Shown here in pieces: positions 33,782 to 43,167 of a DNA stretch of 64,000 nucleotides (position 1 is the first letter of the stretch; each line of letters starts with the position of its first letter). A program made the translations under genes and the position numbers. The stretch is from the NCBI RefSeq assembly GCF_036884255.1, contig NZ_CP145605.1:6013001-6077000 (forward strand), read 5' to 3'. This stretch comes from Paenibacillus tundrae. Lineage in GTDB: Bacteria; Bacillota; Bacilli; Paenibacillales; Paenibacillaceae. The notes beneath the pieces were generated by a model that searched no databases, had not been told where the DNA came from, and worked only from the letters and a program-made list of their open reading frames with translations.

Positions 33782-34984
33782 TCAGGAAGGCTGAAGCTCT
33801 CCCGTTTGATGATCTGTATCCTCATCACTTTTCTTCGGATCTTTCGAAGTGGATTCTTTTGAATCCGGCTTATGCTTCTGTCCTCCACTATTGCCACTAT
33901 CCTTAGCTGCAGAGGGTTGTCGATCTTGTTTGCGAGGATGCAGAAACAGAAATATTAGAATCGGTAACAGCACCTCAAACAAAATGGCGACCCACGTCCA
34001 TTCTCTAGTAAATCGAAAGAGTTGAATTGCATTCCGGAAGAACCAGAACGCACAGACAAAACCAAGCAAAGCAATCGGCCCAGTTAACACCTTACCGGAT
34101 ACTTTTGGAATCATTCGTTTCATCCCCCAGCAGATAAAGTAGAGATCAAACGCAATTTTCGTAATCATGGTCGGTAGTGTTGCCGCAGCTAACGCTAGAT
34201 CAAACCGATCAAGAAAGTCACTCACTTGTAGCTGCCTCGCTAATTCATACGAAGGATATACTAGCCTCGATGCAATAGGAACCCCAATCGATGTGATCGT
34301 TTCAACCAGGATTAGCATCATTAACAGCGCAGCAATCGTTACTCCCCAGAACACGGATTTAAACCGAAAGTCACTGCCTTTCACCACAAACGGCAAGGCC
34401 ACCATCTCTCCGAAAAAGGACATGAGGTACCAACTACCCTTGCCAACACCGCCCATATCGATATCAAAATACGGCATCAAATTATCCAAGTCGATCTGCT
34501 GGATGAGCATAAAGGGGACGATGATGGAATTCACCAGAAATAATGTGATGTACAGCTCTGACATCCCGATTAACGAGCCCAGCCCACCCCTTACAATAAA
34601 TACAGCCATGACCATCAGCGTTAGAATGATGATGGATATCGGTGTAGTCTCTAGCAAGGTGATGCTAACGTAGTCACCAATTAACCGAATATCCCGAGCA
34701 AATATGAAAAGGAAAAACATGATGTACAACAGAGCCGTCACCCGACCCATAAACGGATGTCGTACAACGAGTGATTCAAATAAATCTTGATTCGGAAACC
34801 GCCGCTGGACTCGACTCAACATCCACAAAACAGAAATCATCACCAAAAACACGGGTATATAAGACAGATACGCATGCTGTTCAGCATAATAGATCGCCTG
34901 TGCATGCGGCTGTATCAATGTAGTCGTGATACTAAGCAGCATGACCAACAGAATCAGTTGACGATGGGTGACTGCCTGATTCAT
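33782..34984 (-). CDS. gerAB: Spore germination receptor B subunit (GerAB-type permease)
   Basis: 400 residues with ten transmembrane segments of the GerAB/ArcD/ProY permease family, beginning VTHRQLILLVMLLSITTTLIQPHA, and with FFGEMVALPFVVKG in the middle. It is likely to bind or pass the germinant, since GerAB-type subunits carry the ligand pocket. After the last helix it has an unusual ~50-residue charged tail rich in Ser, Lys and Asp (SKDPKKSDEDTDH). AAGGAG lies 7 bases before the ATG. Last gene of the ger operon. The symbol denotes the family. Confidence 0.88.
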   Translation of the reverse strand: MNQAVTHRQLILLVMLLSITTTLIQPHAQAIYYAEQHAYLSYIPVFLVMISVLWMLSRVQRRFPNQDLFESLVVRHPFMGRVTALLYIMFFLFIFARDIRLIGDYVSITLLETTPISIIILTLMVMAVFIVRGGLGSLIGMSELYITLFLVNSIIVPFMLIQQIDLDNLMPYFDIDMGGVGKGSWYLMSFFGEMVALPFVVKGSDFRFKSVFWGVTIAALLMMLILVETITSIGVPIASRLVYPSYELARQLQVSDFLDRFDLALAAATLPTMITKIAFDLYFICWGMKRMIPKVSGKVLTGPIALLGFVCAFWFFRNAIQLFRFTREWTWVAILFEVLLPILIFLFLHPRKQDRQPSAAKDSGNSGGQKHKPDSKESTSKDPKKSDEDTDHQTGELQPS

Positions 34985-35030
34985 AACATGTCTCCTTTCT
35001 TACGGATATGATCATCCCGGTTGAAATCAA

Positions 35031-35252
35031 TTAAGGTAGTGGCAACCAGTGTTGAATGAAGTGGGTTAGCCATACAGAAATGAAGAACGTTTTGCTTAAA
35101 TGGGTGACGTAGAAAAAGATCCCCGTACTAAACCCAATGATGCTATACGATATCCAGCGATTAATCGCCGCCGCCTGCTTCAGATGTTTGAAGTCCATCA
35201 AGAGCACGAGCACAACCATGAACAAATAGGTGAAGAGAAGTGGTTTAATCAT
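35031..35252 (-). CDS. Small two-helix membrane protein of the germinant receptor (D-subunit-like)
   Basis: 73 residues with two hydrophobic helices (LLFTYLFMVVLVLLM and ISYSIIGFSTGIFFYV) separated by a short polar loop (KHLKQAAAINRW), and a hydrophobic C-terminus. Its size, topology and position between the C and B genes match the D subunits known from several Bacillus ger operons, which modulate receptor strength. GGAGG lies 9 bases before the ATG at 35252, which overlaps the end of the gerC-type gene by 8 bp. Family assignment is by context and topology. Confidence 0.65.
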   Translation of the reverse strand: MIKPLLFTYLFMVVLVLLMDFKHLKQAAAINRWISYSIIGFSTGIFFYVTHLSKTFFISVWLTHFIQHWLPLP

Positions 35253-36441
35253 GAACGATCTCCTCCTCACCAACACCAATCGGTTTGTTCACAATGCCAA
35301 CATTTTCAATGATGATATGTGGCTCAACGATCACTTTCACGTCAGGGTACACATCGCTCCAGCGATCCTTCATCTTCTCCCATTCTTTGGGGAGCTGCTG
35401 ATGAATAGACCGACCAAGACCGAGGATATCCGCATTGTATTTGGTTTGTATTAGTCGTACACCTTCATCAATGTCCTGCTTGATCTTCGCGTGAACAGCT
35501 TCAGTTAATTTCGTAAGCTCGCTCTCTCGGAGGTCGCCATAATTGGATTCGTTATCAACCAATACTCCCTTGGCATACATTTTGATGGTCACGGTGACTT
35601 CTCCATTTTTAATCTGAGGATCAAACGCAGAATTGTTCTCATTCAGCTTAACGAACAGGTTTCCTTCCCCGCGGGGAGCCTTGATCATAACTTCCGGGGC
35701 ATTGGCTTCACCCATCGCCAGAATCAGTGCGTCCGCAGCTTCCTTTTCAACCATACCCACCAGCTTGTCTTTCTTGAAAACCGCTAGCCCATCCAGCTTA
35801 ATATTGGTTTTGACGTTCTTCCAGTCTTTAGGAACATTCTCGACTACGGAAGCGATGGGAAGAAACGGATCTATGCCTTCGGCAAGAATGGCATCGATAA
35901 AAATTTTGAGCGAACGAGGCGTACGCATGTTCAGGAAGCACAGCTCACGCACCATCTCTGAAGGGAACTTCTCGATAGGTGCATCTGTATCCAAAACCTT
36001 ATAAGCAGGACCCCTCGTTACAATAGGCATCGCTGACAGACGATTGAGCGGATAACGTGTTAATAAATCCAGCATGGGGGCAACACCATCGCGAGCCAGA
36101 TCCTCGCCAATCATTAATGTTCGGCGGTGTGCATAGTACAGCTGACGCGAAAGTGCCTTCTGTCCTTTGTTAGAGGTTCCCCGTAACGTCTCGGCGGTAT
36201 TGGACAACATAAACCATGGTTTATCACCGTTCGTGCCTCCACCGCCCCCTTCACTTCCCGAAGCCCCTGATTGTCCGGGTAAGGCAATCTGTAAGCTTGT
36301 TCGATATAGCTGTTCTTCCTTATCCACCGCAATCCCAATGACAAAGGCAACATCATTAATTTCTCTTCGATCCCAGCATCCCGTCAGAAGAGTGCTCAGC
36401 AACAATATTCCTACTAGAAGATATCTTCGTATGAATAACAT
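35245..36441 (-). CDS. gerAC: Spore germination receptor C subunit (GerAC-type lipoprotein)
   Basis: 398 residues. The lipoprotein signal ends in LLTGC, followed by WDRREINDVAFVIGIAVD, the standard GerAC opening. Later GMVEKEAADALILAMGEAN and the long C-terminal helical part (about 280-380, EAVHAKIKQDIDEGV) fit GerC. It is anchored on the outer face of the inner spore membrane and is needed for receptor function. It lies 4 bp after the gerA-type stop. A GGAGGGGGTGG-like poly-Gly stretch (about 60-70) is unusual. Confidence 0.9.
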   Translation of the reverse strand: MLFIRRYLLVGILLLSTLLTGCWDRREINDVAFVIGIAVDKEEQLYRTSLQIALPGQSGASGSEGGGGGTNGDKPWFMLSNTAETLRGTSNKGQKALSRQLYYAHRRTLMIGEDLARDGVAPMLDLLTRYPLNRLSAMPIVTRGPAYKVLDTDAPIEKFPSEMVRELCFLNMRTPRSLKIFIDAILAEGIDPFLPIASVVENVPKDWKNVKTNIKLDGLAVFKKDKLVGMVEKEAADALILAMGEANAPEVMIKAPRGEGNLFVKLNENNSAFDPQIKNGEVTVTIKMYAKGVLVDNESNYGDLRESELTKLTEAVHAKIKQDIDEGVRLIQTKYNADILGLGRSIHQQLPKEWEKMKDRWSDVYPDVKVIVEPHIIIENVGIVNKPIGVGEEEIVHD

Positions 36442-36445
36442 GCAC

Positions 36446-38029
36446 TCACCACCCCTCTTCGGATTCAGGCGTACCGTTAATATTCGTATTCATTCTCTTC
36501 TGATCACGGTGCACGGTTGAAGGGCGGTTAATCATCCGCCACCAAGGCGCACGCATGACAATATCTTTGGTATCTGTCTTGCTATATGGGCTAAGACCGG
36601 ATAAATACGGAACGCCGAAGGAGGTCATCTGGGTTAGATGCACCGAGATTAAAACCAGTCCAATGACAATGCCATACAATCCGAGTGCACCCGCAAGTAG
36701 CATGATCGGAAAGCGTAATAAACGAACCGTAATGGCAAAGTTGAAGCGAGGAATGGTAAACGATGCAATCCCTGTCATCGAAACGATAATAACCATCGGT
36801 GCAGATACAATCCCTGCCTGAACAGCTGCTTGCCCGATTACCAAAGCACCGAGGATACTGACGGCTTGGCCTACTGTTTTGGGTAACCTAACCCCGGCTT
36901 CCCGCAGAGCTTCGAAGGATAATTCCATAATGAGCGCTTCAACTAAGGCTGGAAATGGAATGGCCTCCCTAGCCCCGGCAATACTTAGTATTAAAGTCGT
37001 TGGCAACATATCCTGATGGAAGGTCGTAATTGAGATATAAAGAGCGGGCAAAAACAAAGCAATCGCCACAAAGATAAACCGAATCCAGCGAATAAGATTA
37101 CTGATGAAGAACCGTTCATAATAATCCTCGCTCGCCTGAAGCATCTGCCACATCGTCACTGGTCCAATTAAGGCAAATGGACTTCCATCTACGAAAATGG
37201 CGAACCGACCTTCCAGTAAATTACCTGCAACCGTATCCGGTCGTTCGGTGTAATGCATCTGTGGAAATGGGGAATACGGATGGTCTTCGATCAGTTCCTC
37301 TATATATCCCGTTTCCAGAATCCCATCGATCTTAATCTTGTTAAGACGCTTCTTCACATCCATAATCAGCTTCGGATCTGCAACATCATCCAGATAGGTC
37401 AACACCACATTGGTTTTGGTGTCCGATCCGATGGTCATGCTCAGCATTTTAAGCGTAGGTGTCTTGAGCTTAAACCGCAGCAACGCGGTATTTACACGTA
37501 GTGTCTCCGTGAATCCTTCCCGCGGACCACGAATAACCGATTCTGTCTGAGGCTCCTCGACACCGCGGCGGACGCCGCCTTTGACATTGAACAGCCAAGC
37601 CTCCTTGCTGCCATTGATCAACAGTAGTGCTGAGGATTCCAATACACCGTCAGCAGCTTCTGCCCAAGTTGCCACTTTCTTCACCTGGGACAGGGCCACG
37701 CGGGTATCATCCAGAGGAGCTTCGGGTTCATTCGTTCGCTGCTCCACCAGACCACGAATGAGCGGACGTAACATATGCTCCTGAATATCTGTGGAGTTAA
37801 CGATACCTTCAATATATACAATGACGCCCTGAACCTCAGGTGAGATCATCACATTGCGAAAGACCACATCTGAGCAATCCGAGAAAATGTCCTTAACCGC
37901 CAGCATATGGCTTTCATGTGTCAGACCAATCGGCTGTCGTAAAATGGGCGGGGACGGTAATCCCAATGGGATATGAGTCTTCTCTTCTGCGTGCCGGGAA
38001 CCGCTTTTCCCCGATGTATGATCCGCCAT
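36446..38029 (-). CDS. gerAA: Spore germination receptor A subunit (GerAA)
   Basis: 527 residues. The N-terminal ~260 residues are the soluble GerAA domain (SDCSDVVFRNVMI, GIVNSTDIQEHMLRPLI, LLINGSKEAWLFNVKGG). A run of about five membrane helices starts near residue 310, with DGSPFALIGPVTMWQMLQ, IRFIFVAIALFLPALYISITTFHQDMLPT and PFPALVEALIMELSFEALREAGVRLP, typical of the GerA family. It opens the operon gerA-gerC-D-gerB in the minus direction. GAGAGGAGGG lies upstream of the ATG. The ligand is unknown. Confidence 0.92.
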   Translation of the reverse strand: MADHTSGKSGSRHAEEKTHIPLGLPSPPILRQPIGLTHESHMLAVKDIFSDCSDVVFRNVMISPEVQGVIVYIEGIVNSTDIQEHMLRPLIRGLVEQRTNEPEAPLDDTRVALSQVKKVATWAEAADGVLESSALLLINGSKEAWLFNVKGGVRRGVEEPQTESVIRGPREGFTETLRVNTALLRFKLKTPTLKMLSMTIGSDTKTNVVLTYLDDVADPKLIMDVKKRLNKIKIDGILETGYIEELIEDHPYSPFPQMHYTERPDTVAGNLLEGRFAIFVDGSPFALIGPVTMWQMLQASEDYYERFFISNLIRWIRFIFVAIALFLPALYISITTFHQDMLPTTLILSIAGAREAIPFPALVEALIMELSFEALREAGVRLPKTVGQAVSILGALVIGQAAVQAGIVSAPMVIIVSMTGIASFTIPRFNFAITVRLLRFPIMLLAGALGLYGIVIGLVLISVHLTQMTSFGVPYLSGLSPYSKTDTKDIVMRAPWWRMINRPSTVHRDQKRMNTNINGTPESEEGW

Positions 38030-38184
38030 ATACCGTCCCTCCTCTCTTGTTTTTATACAAGGTAGCTTGTGCCAGAAAGAACGGAATTATGTGGACTGAT
38101 CTAAAACTTCGGTAGATCCATGTCGTAGCCTGAGAATGTATATAATACTCACCTGAGAATTCAGCTTCTAACATTTCGGAATAA

Positions 38185-38218
38185 CAAAAAAAGGAACCCT
38201 GAACATTCAGGATTCCTC
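38185..38218 (-). terminator. Terminator of the 38283-38618 gene
   Basis: On the minus strand AGGAATCCTGAATGTTCAGGGTTCCT followed by TTTTTTT, about 65 bp past the stop codon. Strong 11-bp stem with one mismatch. Confidence 0.8.
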
Positions 38219-38282
38219 ACGTTATCGAAAACTCGGCCATTCACTTTAAATCGCTCTGATTGATTCGTTCGATCATACTGGT

Positions 38283-38618
38283 TTAGTCTGCAAAATAGTC
38301 TTCAGGCACATAACGAATCTCTGAACCTGCAAATATAGTAAGTGCTTGACTTTCCTTGTTGTACTCCACCTTGTCCCCTTGTACATAATACCAATGCTTC
38401 ACCAGGGGCTGATCTTTACGTTGTACAAATCGAAATACATTCAGCTCCTGTCTGAGCTCCAGAATCTGCTCGACGGTCTGCTTGTCTAACCCTGTGACAG
38501 TAAAAATAAAGTGGGTTCCATCATGCTGATACCGATAGGACGACGTATCTGTTTTACTATTCACCAGCCCTCGCCCTGTCACTGCATGTTTAATCATAAA
38601 CCACTCTTGCTGAGTCAT
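38283..38618 (-). CDS. Small protein of unknown function
   Basis: 111 residues, mixed alpha-beta and hydrophilic, with no signal, membrane helix or motif recognised. The sequence YYVQGDKVEYNKESQALTIFAG near the end reads like a beta-hairpin-rich domain. AGGGGA lies 7 bases before the ATG. It is 46 bp downstream of the pirin gene stop and may form a unit with it, with a strong terminator behind. Confidence 0.6.
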   Translation of the reverse strand: MTQQEWFMIKHAVTGRGLVNSKTDTSSYRYQHDGTHFIFTVTGLDKQTVEQILELRQELNVFRFVQRKDQPLVKHWYYVQGDKVEYNKESQALTIFAGSEIRYVPEDYFAD

Positions 38619-38664
38619 ATACGCATCCCCTATTCTTCGAATTTATCCAAGCCAGTTCGATTCA

Positions 38665-39366
38665 TTAAGGTAGATCAATCAACATGAAAAATACATTCTC
38701 GCTCGCTTCAAGCTCCAACGATGGCGTCTCTTCTACACGAGCGGTATCACCGGTAGACAGGTGGAATTCTCCGTTCAACTCAAGCTTGCCTTCAATGGCA
38801 AAAATGTAGCTGCGCCGACCAGCTGCCTGCTGAAATGACAGCGTATCCCCTTTACTCAAACGACTGAGATAAATGGTCATGTCCTGCTGGATGGATGCAA
38901 TTCGAGGCCCGCCCTCTGCAGATACGATGGGAACAAGTTGACCCGTAAGCGCATCTGGATCAAACGAAGTCGTCTCATAGGATGGTTTCAGCCCTCTGGT
39001 GTGCGGCATAAACCAGAGCTGGAGTAAGCGTACCTCCTCCTGATCTGAAGCATTATGCTCGGTGTGAATGACTCCACTACCCGCAGACATCCGTTGAATG
39101 CCACCAAATGATGTGACCGCTACATTACCCAAATTATCCTCATGGCGTAGTTTACCGTTTAATACAATCGATACGATCTCCATATCACTATGCGGATGTG
39201 CGCCGAAACCACGACCTGGAGCAATGACATCGTCGTTAGCTACGCGCATTGGACCAAAAGCAGTGTTCTTAGGATCTTGATATTCTCCAAAAGAAAAGCT
39301 GTGACTACCACGTAACCAGCCCCGATCAAAGCTTGAACGGGCATCAGATGGAATAAGGTTAATCAT
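38665..39366 (-). CDS. Pirin-family bicupin protein
   Basis: 233 residues. The pirin opening SFDRGWLRGSHSFSFGEYQDP is followed by the metal-ligand pattern GFGAHPHSDMEIVSIVLNGKLRHEDNLGN with two His and one Glu, then MSAGSGVIHTEHNAS. The C-terminal half is a second cupin. Related bacterial proteins such as YhhW have quercetin dioxygenase activity, but the physiological role is unclear. GAGGAGG lies 9 bases before the ATG at 39366, preferred over the upstream start at 39387. Confidence 0.9.
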   Translation of the reverse strand: MINLIPSDARSSFDRGWLRGSHSFSFGEYQDPKNTAFGPMRVANDDVIAPGRGFGAHPHSDMEIVSIVLNGKLRHEDNLGNVAVTSFGGIQRMSAGSGVIHTEHNASDQEEVRLLQLWFMPHTRGLKPSYETTSFDPDALTGQLVPIVSAEGGPRIASIQQDMTIYLSRLSKGDTLSFQQAAGRRSYIFAIEGKLELNGEFHLSTGDTARVEETPSLELEASENVFFMLIDLP

Positions 39367-39459
39367 GGAGCGCATCCTCCTCAACATTCTTATTTTTTCT
39401 TAGTAGCATACTTATTCTCATTGTACCAAAAACGTAGTCCCATCGTCCAAAATAAAAAA

Positions 39460-39523
39460 AGCCTTGTCCACTTATCTTCATTCCCGTAATATTACCCGGA
39501 ATTCCGACAAGCGAGGCAAGGCT
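39460..39523 (-). terminator. Likely terminator of the DoxX-like gene
   Basis: On the minus strand AGCCTTG...CAAGGCT with a long loop that can form an inner GACAAG-type pairing, followed by TTTTTT. About 90 bp past the DoxX-like stop codon. Confidence 0.6.
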
Positions 39524-39611
39524 GACTTTCACGATACATAATAACGATATTATTCTTGCTAACCTACCAGATCATAGCAATCAACTTTTACTTTAGACTC
39601 ATAAGCTTAAG

Positions 39612-40025
39612 TTATGCACTCACGTTCTGACGTACATTGCTCTGTCTGGATAAGATCTGATCCAATGCCAAGAAGCGGCTACCCGCAAACAGCAAAGTTA
39701 GAGAACCTGCCAGAAGCATATAATCTAGTTCGGTTCCGTTCAAGAACGGTGCGCCCACTTTGGCTGTGAACAGTACACCTACCATAATAGCAACAAATGC
39801 TGCAGCAAATACACGTGTGCCTAGACCAAGGATCATCGCTGCCCCGCCAGCCAGCTCAATGACCGCCACAACCGAGGCGAGGAAACCAGGGACACCAATG
39901 CTCTCAAAGAAACCTACCGTACCGCTAATCCCACCTTCGAATTTGCTCCAGCCGTGCAATACAAAGATCAATCCAATCATAATTCTAGAAAAGAACAATC
40001 CGATCTCTACGGTTCTCGCATTCAT
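39612..40025 (-). CDS. DoxX-family membrane protein
   Basis: 137 residues, four transmembrane helices, with the typical FSRIMIGLIFVLHGWSKFEG opening, VIELAGGAAMILGLGTR and a conserved GAPFL loop. DoxX/CatD-type proteins are linked to thiol or oxidative stress handling at the membrane, and the family is broad. AGGAGG lies 9 bases before the ATG at 40025; the ATG three codons earlier is too close to that site. It lies 245 bp from the pirin gene, and such genes often occur together. Confidence 0.85.
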   Translation of the reverse strand: MNARTVEIGLFFSRIMIGLIFVLHGWSKFEGGISGTVGFFESIGVPGFLASVVAVIELAGGAAMILGLGTRVFAAAFVAIMVGVLFTAKVGAPFLNGTELDYMLLAGSLTLLFAGSRFLALDQILSRQSNVRQNVSA

Positions 40026-40081
40026 ATCAATCATCCTCCTAAATATTCATATCGTTTCAAGTGACATCTTCTCCATGTATC

Positions 40082-40942
40082 TCACCCAATGGACCAAACA
40101 AACAGGACGGAAAGTAACAAGATTACGGTAGCCGAAGTCAGAACTGCATAACGTGGCAGAATCAATCTGACATCTTGTTCGGGATCCAGCAGTCTAGATA
40201 TACGGACATTGACCGACGTATCAGCGAATGACGATTGAGCCGCCATTCCTTCGGCATGCCATTGTTCTGGATAGGCACGGATAAGCTTGAGCAAGGCACT
40301 GCCAATCCCCGCTGCATTACCCGTACGTTCGATAGCTTCATTATCTGCCAAAATCTCTCTAACCACATGGTAGTGCTTGGACGTATGCTTCAATACAGGC
40401 AGGTACGGCATCATGATGGCAAACACCGACAACAACGTTGTTTTTAGTGGATCGCGGTGCCATAGATGGTGAATCTCATGATATACCACTGCAGTTTCTT
40501 CCTCAGCATCCAGCATACTTAGCAGTCCAGTAGATAACACAATATAAGGTTTCCAGAGGCCGATCGTAAATGCAACTGGTGACCGCTTGTCCACGATAAT
40601 AAAGCCTGGGCGTTTCAGATGTTGATACGTTGCTTCAAATTCCCTCGACAGTGCCACATTCTCCAGCGTACGAAGCTTCTGAATTGCTGCTCGTGTCTGC
40701 ATGATCCGATCCAATAACAACCAACCTGTTCCAGCAAATGTGAGACACACCAACACGAGCAGAACATGTCCTACGGATACCCAGCCTAACCGGCTCATCC
40801 AGTGATTGCATAGCCAGAGTAGATTAAACGGGATATCCCACTCGAAAATTTTGTACATCGCGTACATAAACATCTGCATGAACACAAACAACGGAATGCC
40901 AATGCCGACGGTAAACAGTAGCTTCGAGCGAGCTCTCCACAT
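40082..40942 (-). CDS. M56-family membrane zinc metallopeptidase (BlaR1-type)
   Basis: 286 residues with three to four transmembrane helices and the zinc motif HEIHHLWHRDPLKT (HExxH). An internal LLKLIRAYPEQWHAEGM and the final membrane helix fit M56. There is no C-terminal penicillin-binding sensor domain as in BlaR1, so what activates it is unknown. It overlaps the stop of the BlaI-type repressor gene (TGAcATG), so the two form a coupled pair. Such peptidases typically cleave the partner repressor. Confidence 0.85.
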   Translation of the reverse strand: MWRARSKLLFTVGIGIPLFVFMQMFMYAMYKIFEWDIPFNLLWLCNHWMSRLGWVSVGHVLLVLVCLTFAGTGWLLLDRIMQTRAAIQKLRTLENVALSREFEATYQHLKRPGFIIVDKRSPVAFTIGLWKPYIVLSTGLLSMLDAEEETAVVYHEIHHLWHRDPLKTTLLSVFAIMMPYLPVLKHTSKHYHVVREILADNEAIERTGNAAGIGSALLKLIRAYPEQWHAEGMAAQSSFADTSVNVRISRLLDPEQDVRLILPRYAVLTSATVILLLSVLFVWSIG

Positions 40943-40943
40943 G

Positions 40944-41360
40944 TCAGTTGCTATCCTTTTTCCATTGTTTAATCTTCTGCTCCAGTCGTTCAATCAAACT
41001 TGAATCTGCTTCCTCCAATGCATCCAGCATATGATTCAACGCCAGAGCACCAAATTCATCCACTAGTTCATGGGACAGCTCTTTGGATTGGTTGTTCATG
41101 AACTCCTCCTTGCTCTGTACTGGCTGGTACAATGACGTTCTACCCTTCTGCGTCTTGCCAAGCAGCCCCTTGTCCACGAGCCGATTCATAACCGTCATCA
41201 CCGTATTGAAATTAACATCCTTGTCCTTCTCCAGTGCGGCTTGAACCTCGCGGATACTGCTTCCCGGGCGAGCCCACAAAATATCCATAATCTTCGCTTC
41301 CAGTGGACCAAAGAAACGATTCAGCCCACGTTCACCTACTTTGAAATTATTTATTCTCAT
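40944..41360 (-). CDS. BlaI/MecI-family winged-helix repressor
   Basis: 138 residues: GLNRFFGPLEAKIMDILWARPGSSIREVQAALEKDKDVNFNTVMTVMNRLVDKGLLGKTQKGRTSLYQP is the winged helix-turn-helix, followed by the dimerisation tail. It presumably represses the operon until the M56 peptidase cleaves it. The start at 41360 has GAGGGG 8 bases upstream. No beta-lactamase gene is adjacent, so the regulated target lies elsewhere or is the pair itself. Confidence 0.85.
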   Translation of the reverse strand: MRINNFKVGERGLNRFFGPLEAKIMDILWARPGSSIREVQAALEKDKDVNFNTVMTVMNRLVDKGLLGKTQKGRTSLYQPVQSKEEFMNNQSKELSHELVDEFGALALNHMLDALEEADSSLIERLEQKIKQWKKDSN

Positions 41361-41503
41361 TTCCGACACCCCTCACACTACCCATTGTAGTGCCATCAAG
41401 TAAGAAGTCAACCTTTATGTCAGCTATTTATTGTAAATGATTTGTAAATATGTTTTCCATTTCAGTGCAATGGCTAGAGCTTATAGGGTGACTCTTGATT
41501 CCC

Positions 41504-41557
41504 AAAAAAAGCACGAAGACCAAGCAGTTCCGCAAGCGATGCGGTTCTACCTGGTCT
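41504..41557 (-). terminator. Likely terminator of catalase
   Basis: On the minus strand AGACCAGGTAGAACCGC...GCGGAACTGCTTGGTCT, then TTTTTTT six bases later. It lies about 50 bp past the catalase stop. Confidence 0.65.
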
Positions 41558-41605
41558 ATATATCAATATCTTATCTTATGACTATAATGAGAAAATTAGT
41601 TCATA

Positions 41606-43066
41606 TTACCGATTTTGTGGCGGCATATGAGCCGAAATATCTACGCCAAGCCCTTGAGCTAACCGAGCGCCGAATTGTCCATCTGCTCGGAAGAAGTGAC
41701 ATAGTGCACGCATTTGAGTATCTACAGGCACGCCCTTCAGATCATTAATCAAATTATCTAATAGATGTTGCTGCTCTACAGGAGTAAATGAGCGATACAG
41801 CTCCCCTGCCTGCGTGTAATCATCCGTCTTCTCCAGCTTCTCCCGTGTAACCTCACCATGCAGTGGAGCCCGGCTATCCCTATAGGTAGCATCCTCCTGT
41901 GGGCTGCTGCTAGAGCTGTTCGGTTCATAGTTTACCGGGGAAGGATCCTGGTTCACATTCATGAGTCCATCTCGCTGGTGATTGCGTACTGGTGCGTACG
42001 GGCAATTCACTGGAATTTGCAAATAATTCGGCCCCAGACGATGGCGCTGCGTATCCGGGTAAGAGAACAGACGGCCTTGCAACAATTTATCCTCCGACGG
42101 CTCAATGCCTGGTACTAAAGCACTTGGTGAAAAGGCAGCTTGCTCTACTTCGGCAAAGAAATTCTGCGGATTACGATTCAATGTCATCGTTCCTACCGTT
42201 TGGAATGGAATGACGTCTTCTGGCCACGTTTTGGTTGGATCAAGTGGATCAAAAGCAAAGTCATCCATTTGCTCTGGTTTTAACAACTGTACCTGCAGCT
42301 TCCACTGCGGGTATTGCCCGTTCTTGATATGATCGTGTAAATCCCGAGTCGCATGATTAAAGTCCTGTCCCTGAACCTCGGCAACCTCCTGACGCGAGAA
42401 GCCACGAACACCTTGGGCAGACTCCCATTTGTATTTTACATAATGAACCTCTCCTTGGGCATTAATCCATTTGAACGCATGCACGCCGAATCCATCCATC
42501 TCACGATAATTAGCGGGTGTACCCAGATCAGAGAACAACCATGTCATCATATGCGTTGACTCTGGGGTAAGAGTCATAAAGTCCCAGTATCTCGCTGGAT
42601 CTTGAATATTCGTATCTGGTGCAGGCTTCAATGAGTGAACCATATCAGGGAACTTCATCGCATCACGAATAAAAAATACAGGTAGATGATTGCCTACAAG
42701 ATCGTAATTACCTTCACGTGTGTAGAACTTAACAGCAAATCCACGTGGATCACGAGCCGTTTCTGGTGATCCTGTGCCATGAATAACGGTGGAGAATCGA
42801 ACGAGTACATCCGTCTCGTTCCCCGGTTCCTGAAGGAAATCTGCGGTCGTATATGCCTTCATGCTGTGCTCCAGCGTAAATACACCATGTGCACCTGCAC
42901 CTCTTGCATGTACTACACGTTCTGGGATACGTTCACGGTCAAAATGGGCGATCTTCTCCAACAGATGATAATCCTCAAGCAACGTTGGCCCTCTCCTGCC
43001 TGCTGTACGGGAATTCTGGTTGTCACCTACAGGTGCACCTTGATTGGTTGTCATACGTTCTGTCAT
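41606..43066 (-). CDS. katA: Monofunctional haem catalase
   Basis: 486 residues, the length of small-subunit catalases. The catalase core begins GAPVGDNQNSRTAGRRGPTLLEDYHLLEKIAHFDRERIPERVVHARGAGAHG, in which the His of VVHARG is the distal haem residue. The proximal haem-ligand Tyr is in RLFSYPDTQRHRLG. It disproportionates hydrogen peroxide in the cytoplasm. GAGGAGG lies 8 bases before the ATG. A good Per-box-like site lies about 100 bp upstream and PerR is encoded nearby, so peroxide induction is expected. Confidence 0.95.
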   Translation of the reverse strand: MTERMTTNQGAPVGDNQNSRTAGRRGPTLLEDYHLLEKIAHFDRERIPERVVHARGAGAHGVFTLEHSMKAYTTADFLQEPGNETDVLVRFSTVIHGTGSPETARDPRGFAVKFYTREGNYDLVGNHLPVFFIRDAMKFPDMVHSLKPAPDTNIQDPARYWDFMTLTPESTHMMTWLFSDLGTPANYREMDGFGVHAFKWINAQGEVHYVKYKWESAQGVRGFSRQEVAEVQGQDFNHATRDLHDHIKNGQYPQWKLQVQLLKPEQMDDFAFDPLDPTKTWPEDVIPFQTVGTMTLNRNPQNFFAEVEQAAFSPSALVPGIEPSEDKLLQGRLFSYPDTQRHRLGPNYLQIPVNCPYAPVRNHQRDGLMNVNQDPSPVNYEPNSSSSSPQEDATYRDSRAPLHGEVTREKLEKTDDYTQAGELYRSFTPVEQQHLLDNLINDLKGVPVDTQMRALCHFFRADGQFGARLAQGLGVDISAHMPPQNR

Positions 43067-43167
43067 CTTGTTTTCCTCCTCATGTTGGTTTCACGCTTGC
43101 TCTGTGCTCTATGATAAAGATCATATTCAACATTTGATCGAATATACATTTAGACTTGATCTAACTG

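Noticed and set aside
40944-41360. BlaI-type gene as a beta-lactam resistance locus
   Set aside because: No beta-lactamase or penicillin-binding protein gene is adjacent, and the partner peptidase has no sensor domain.
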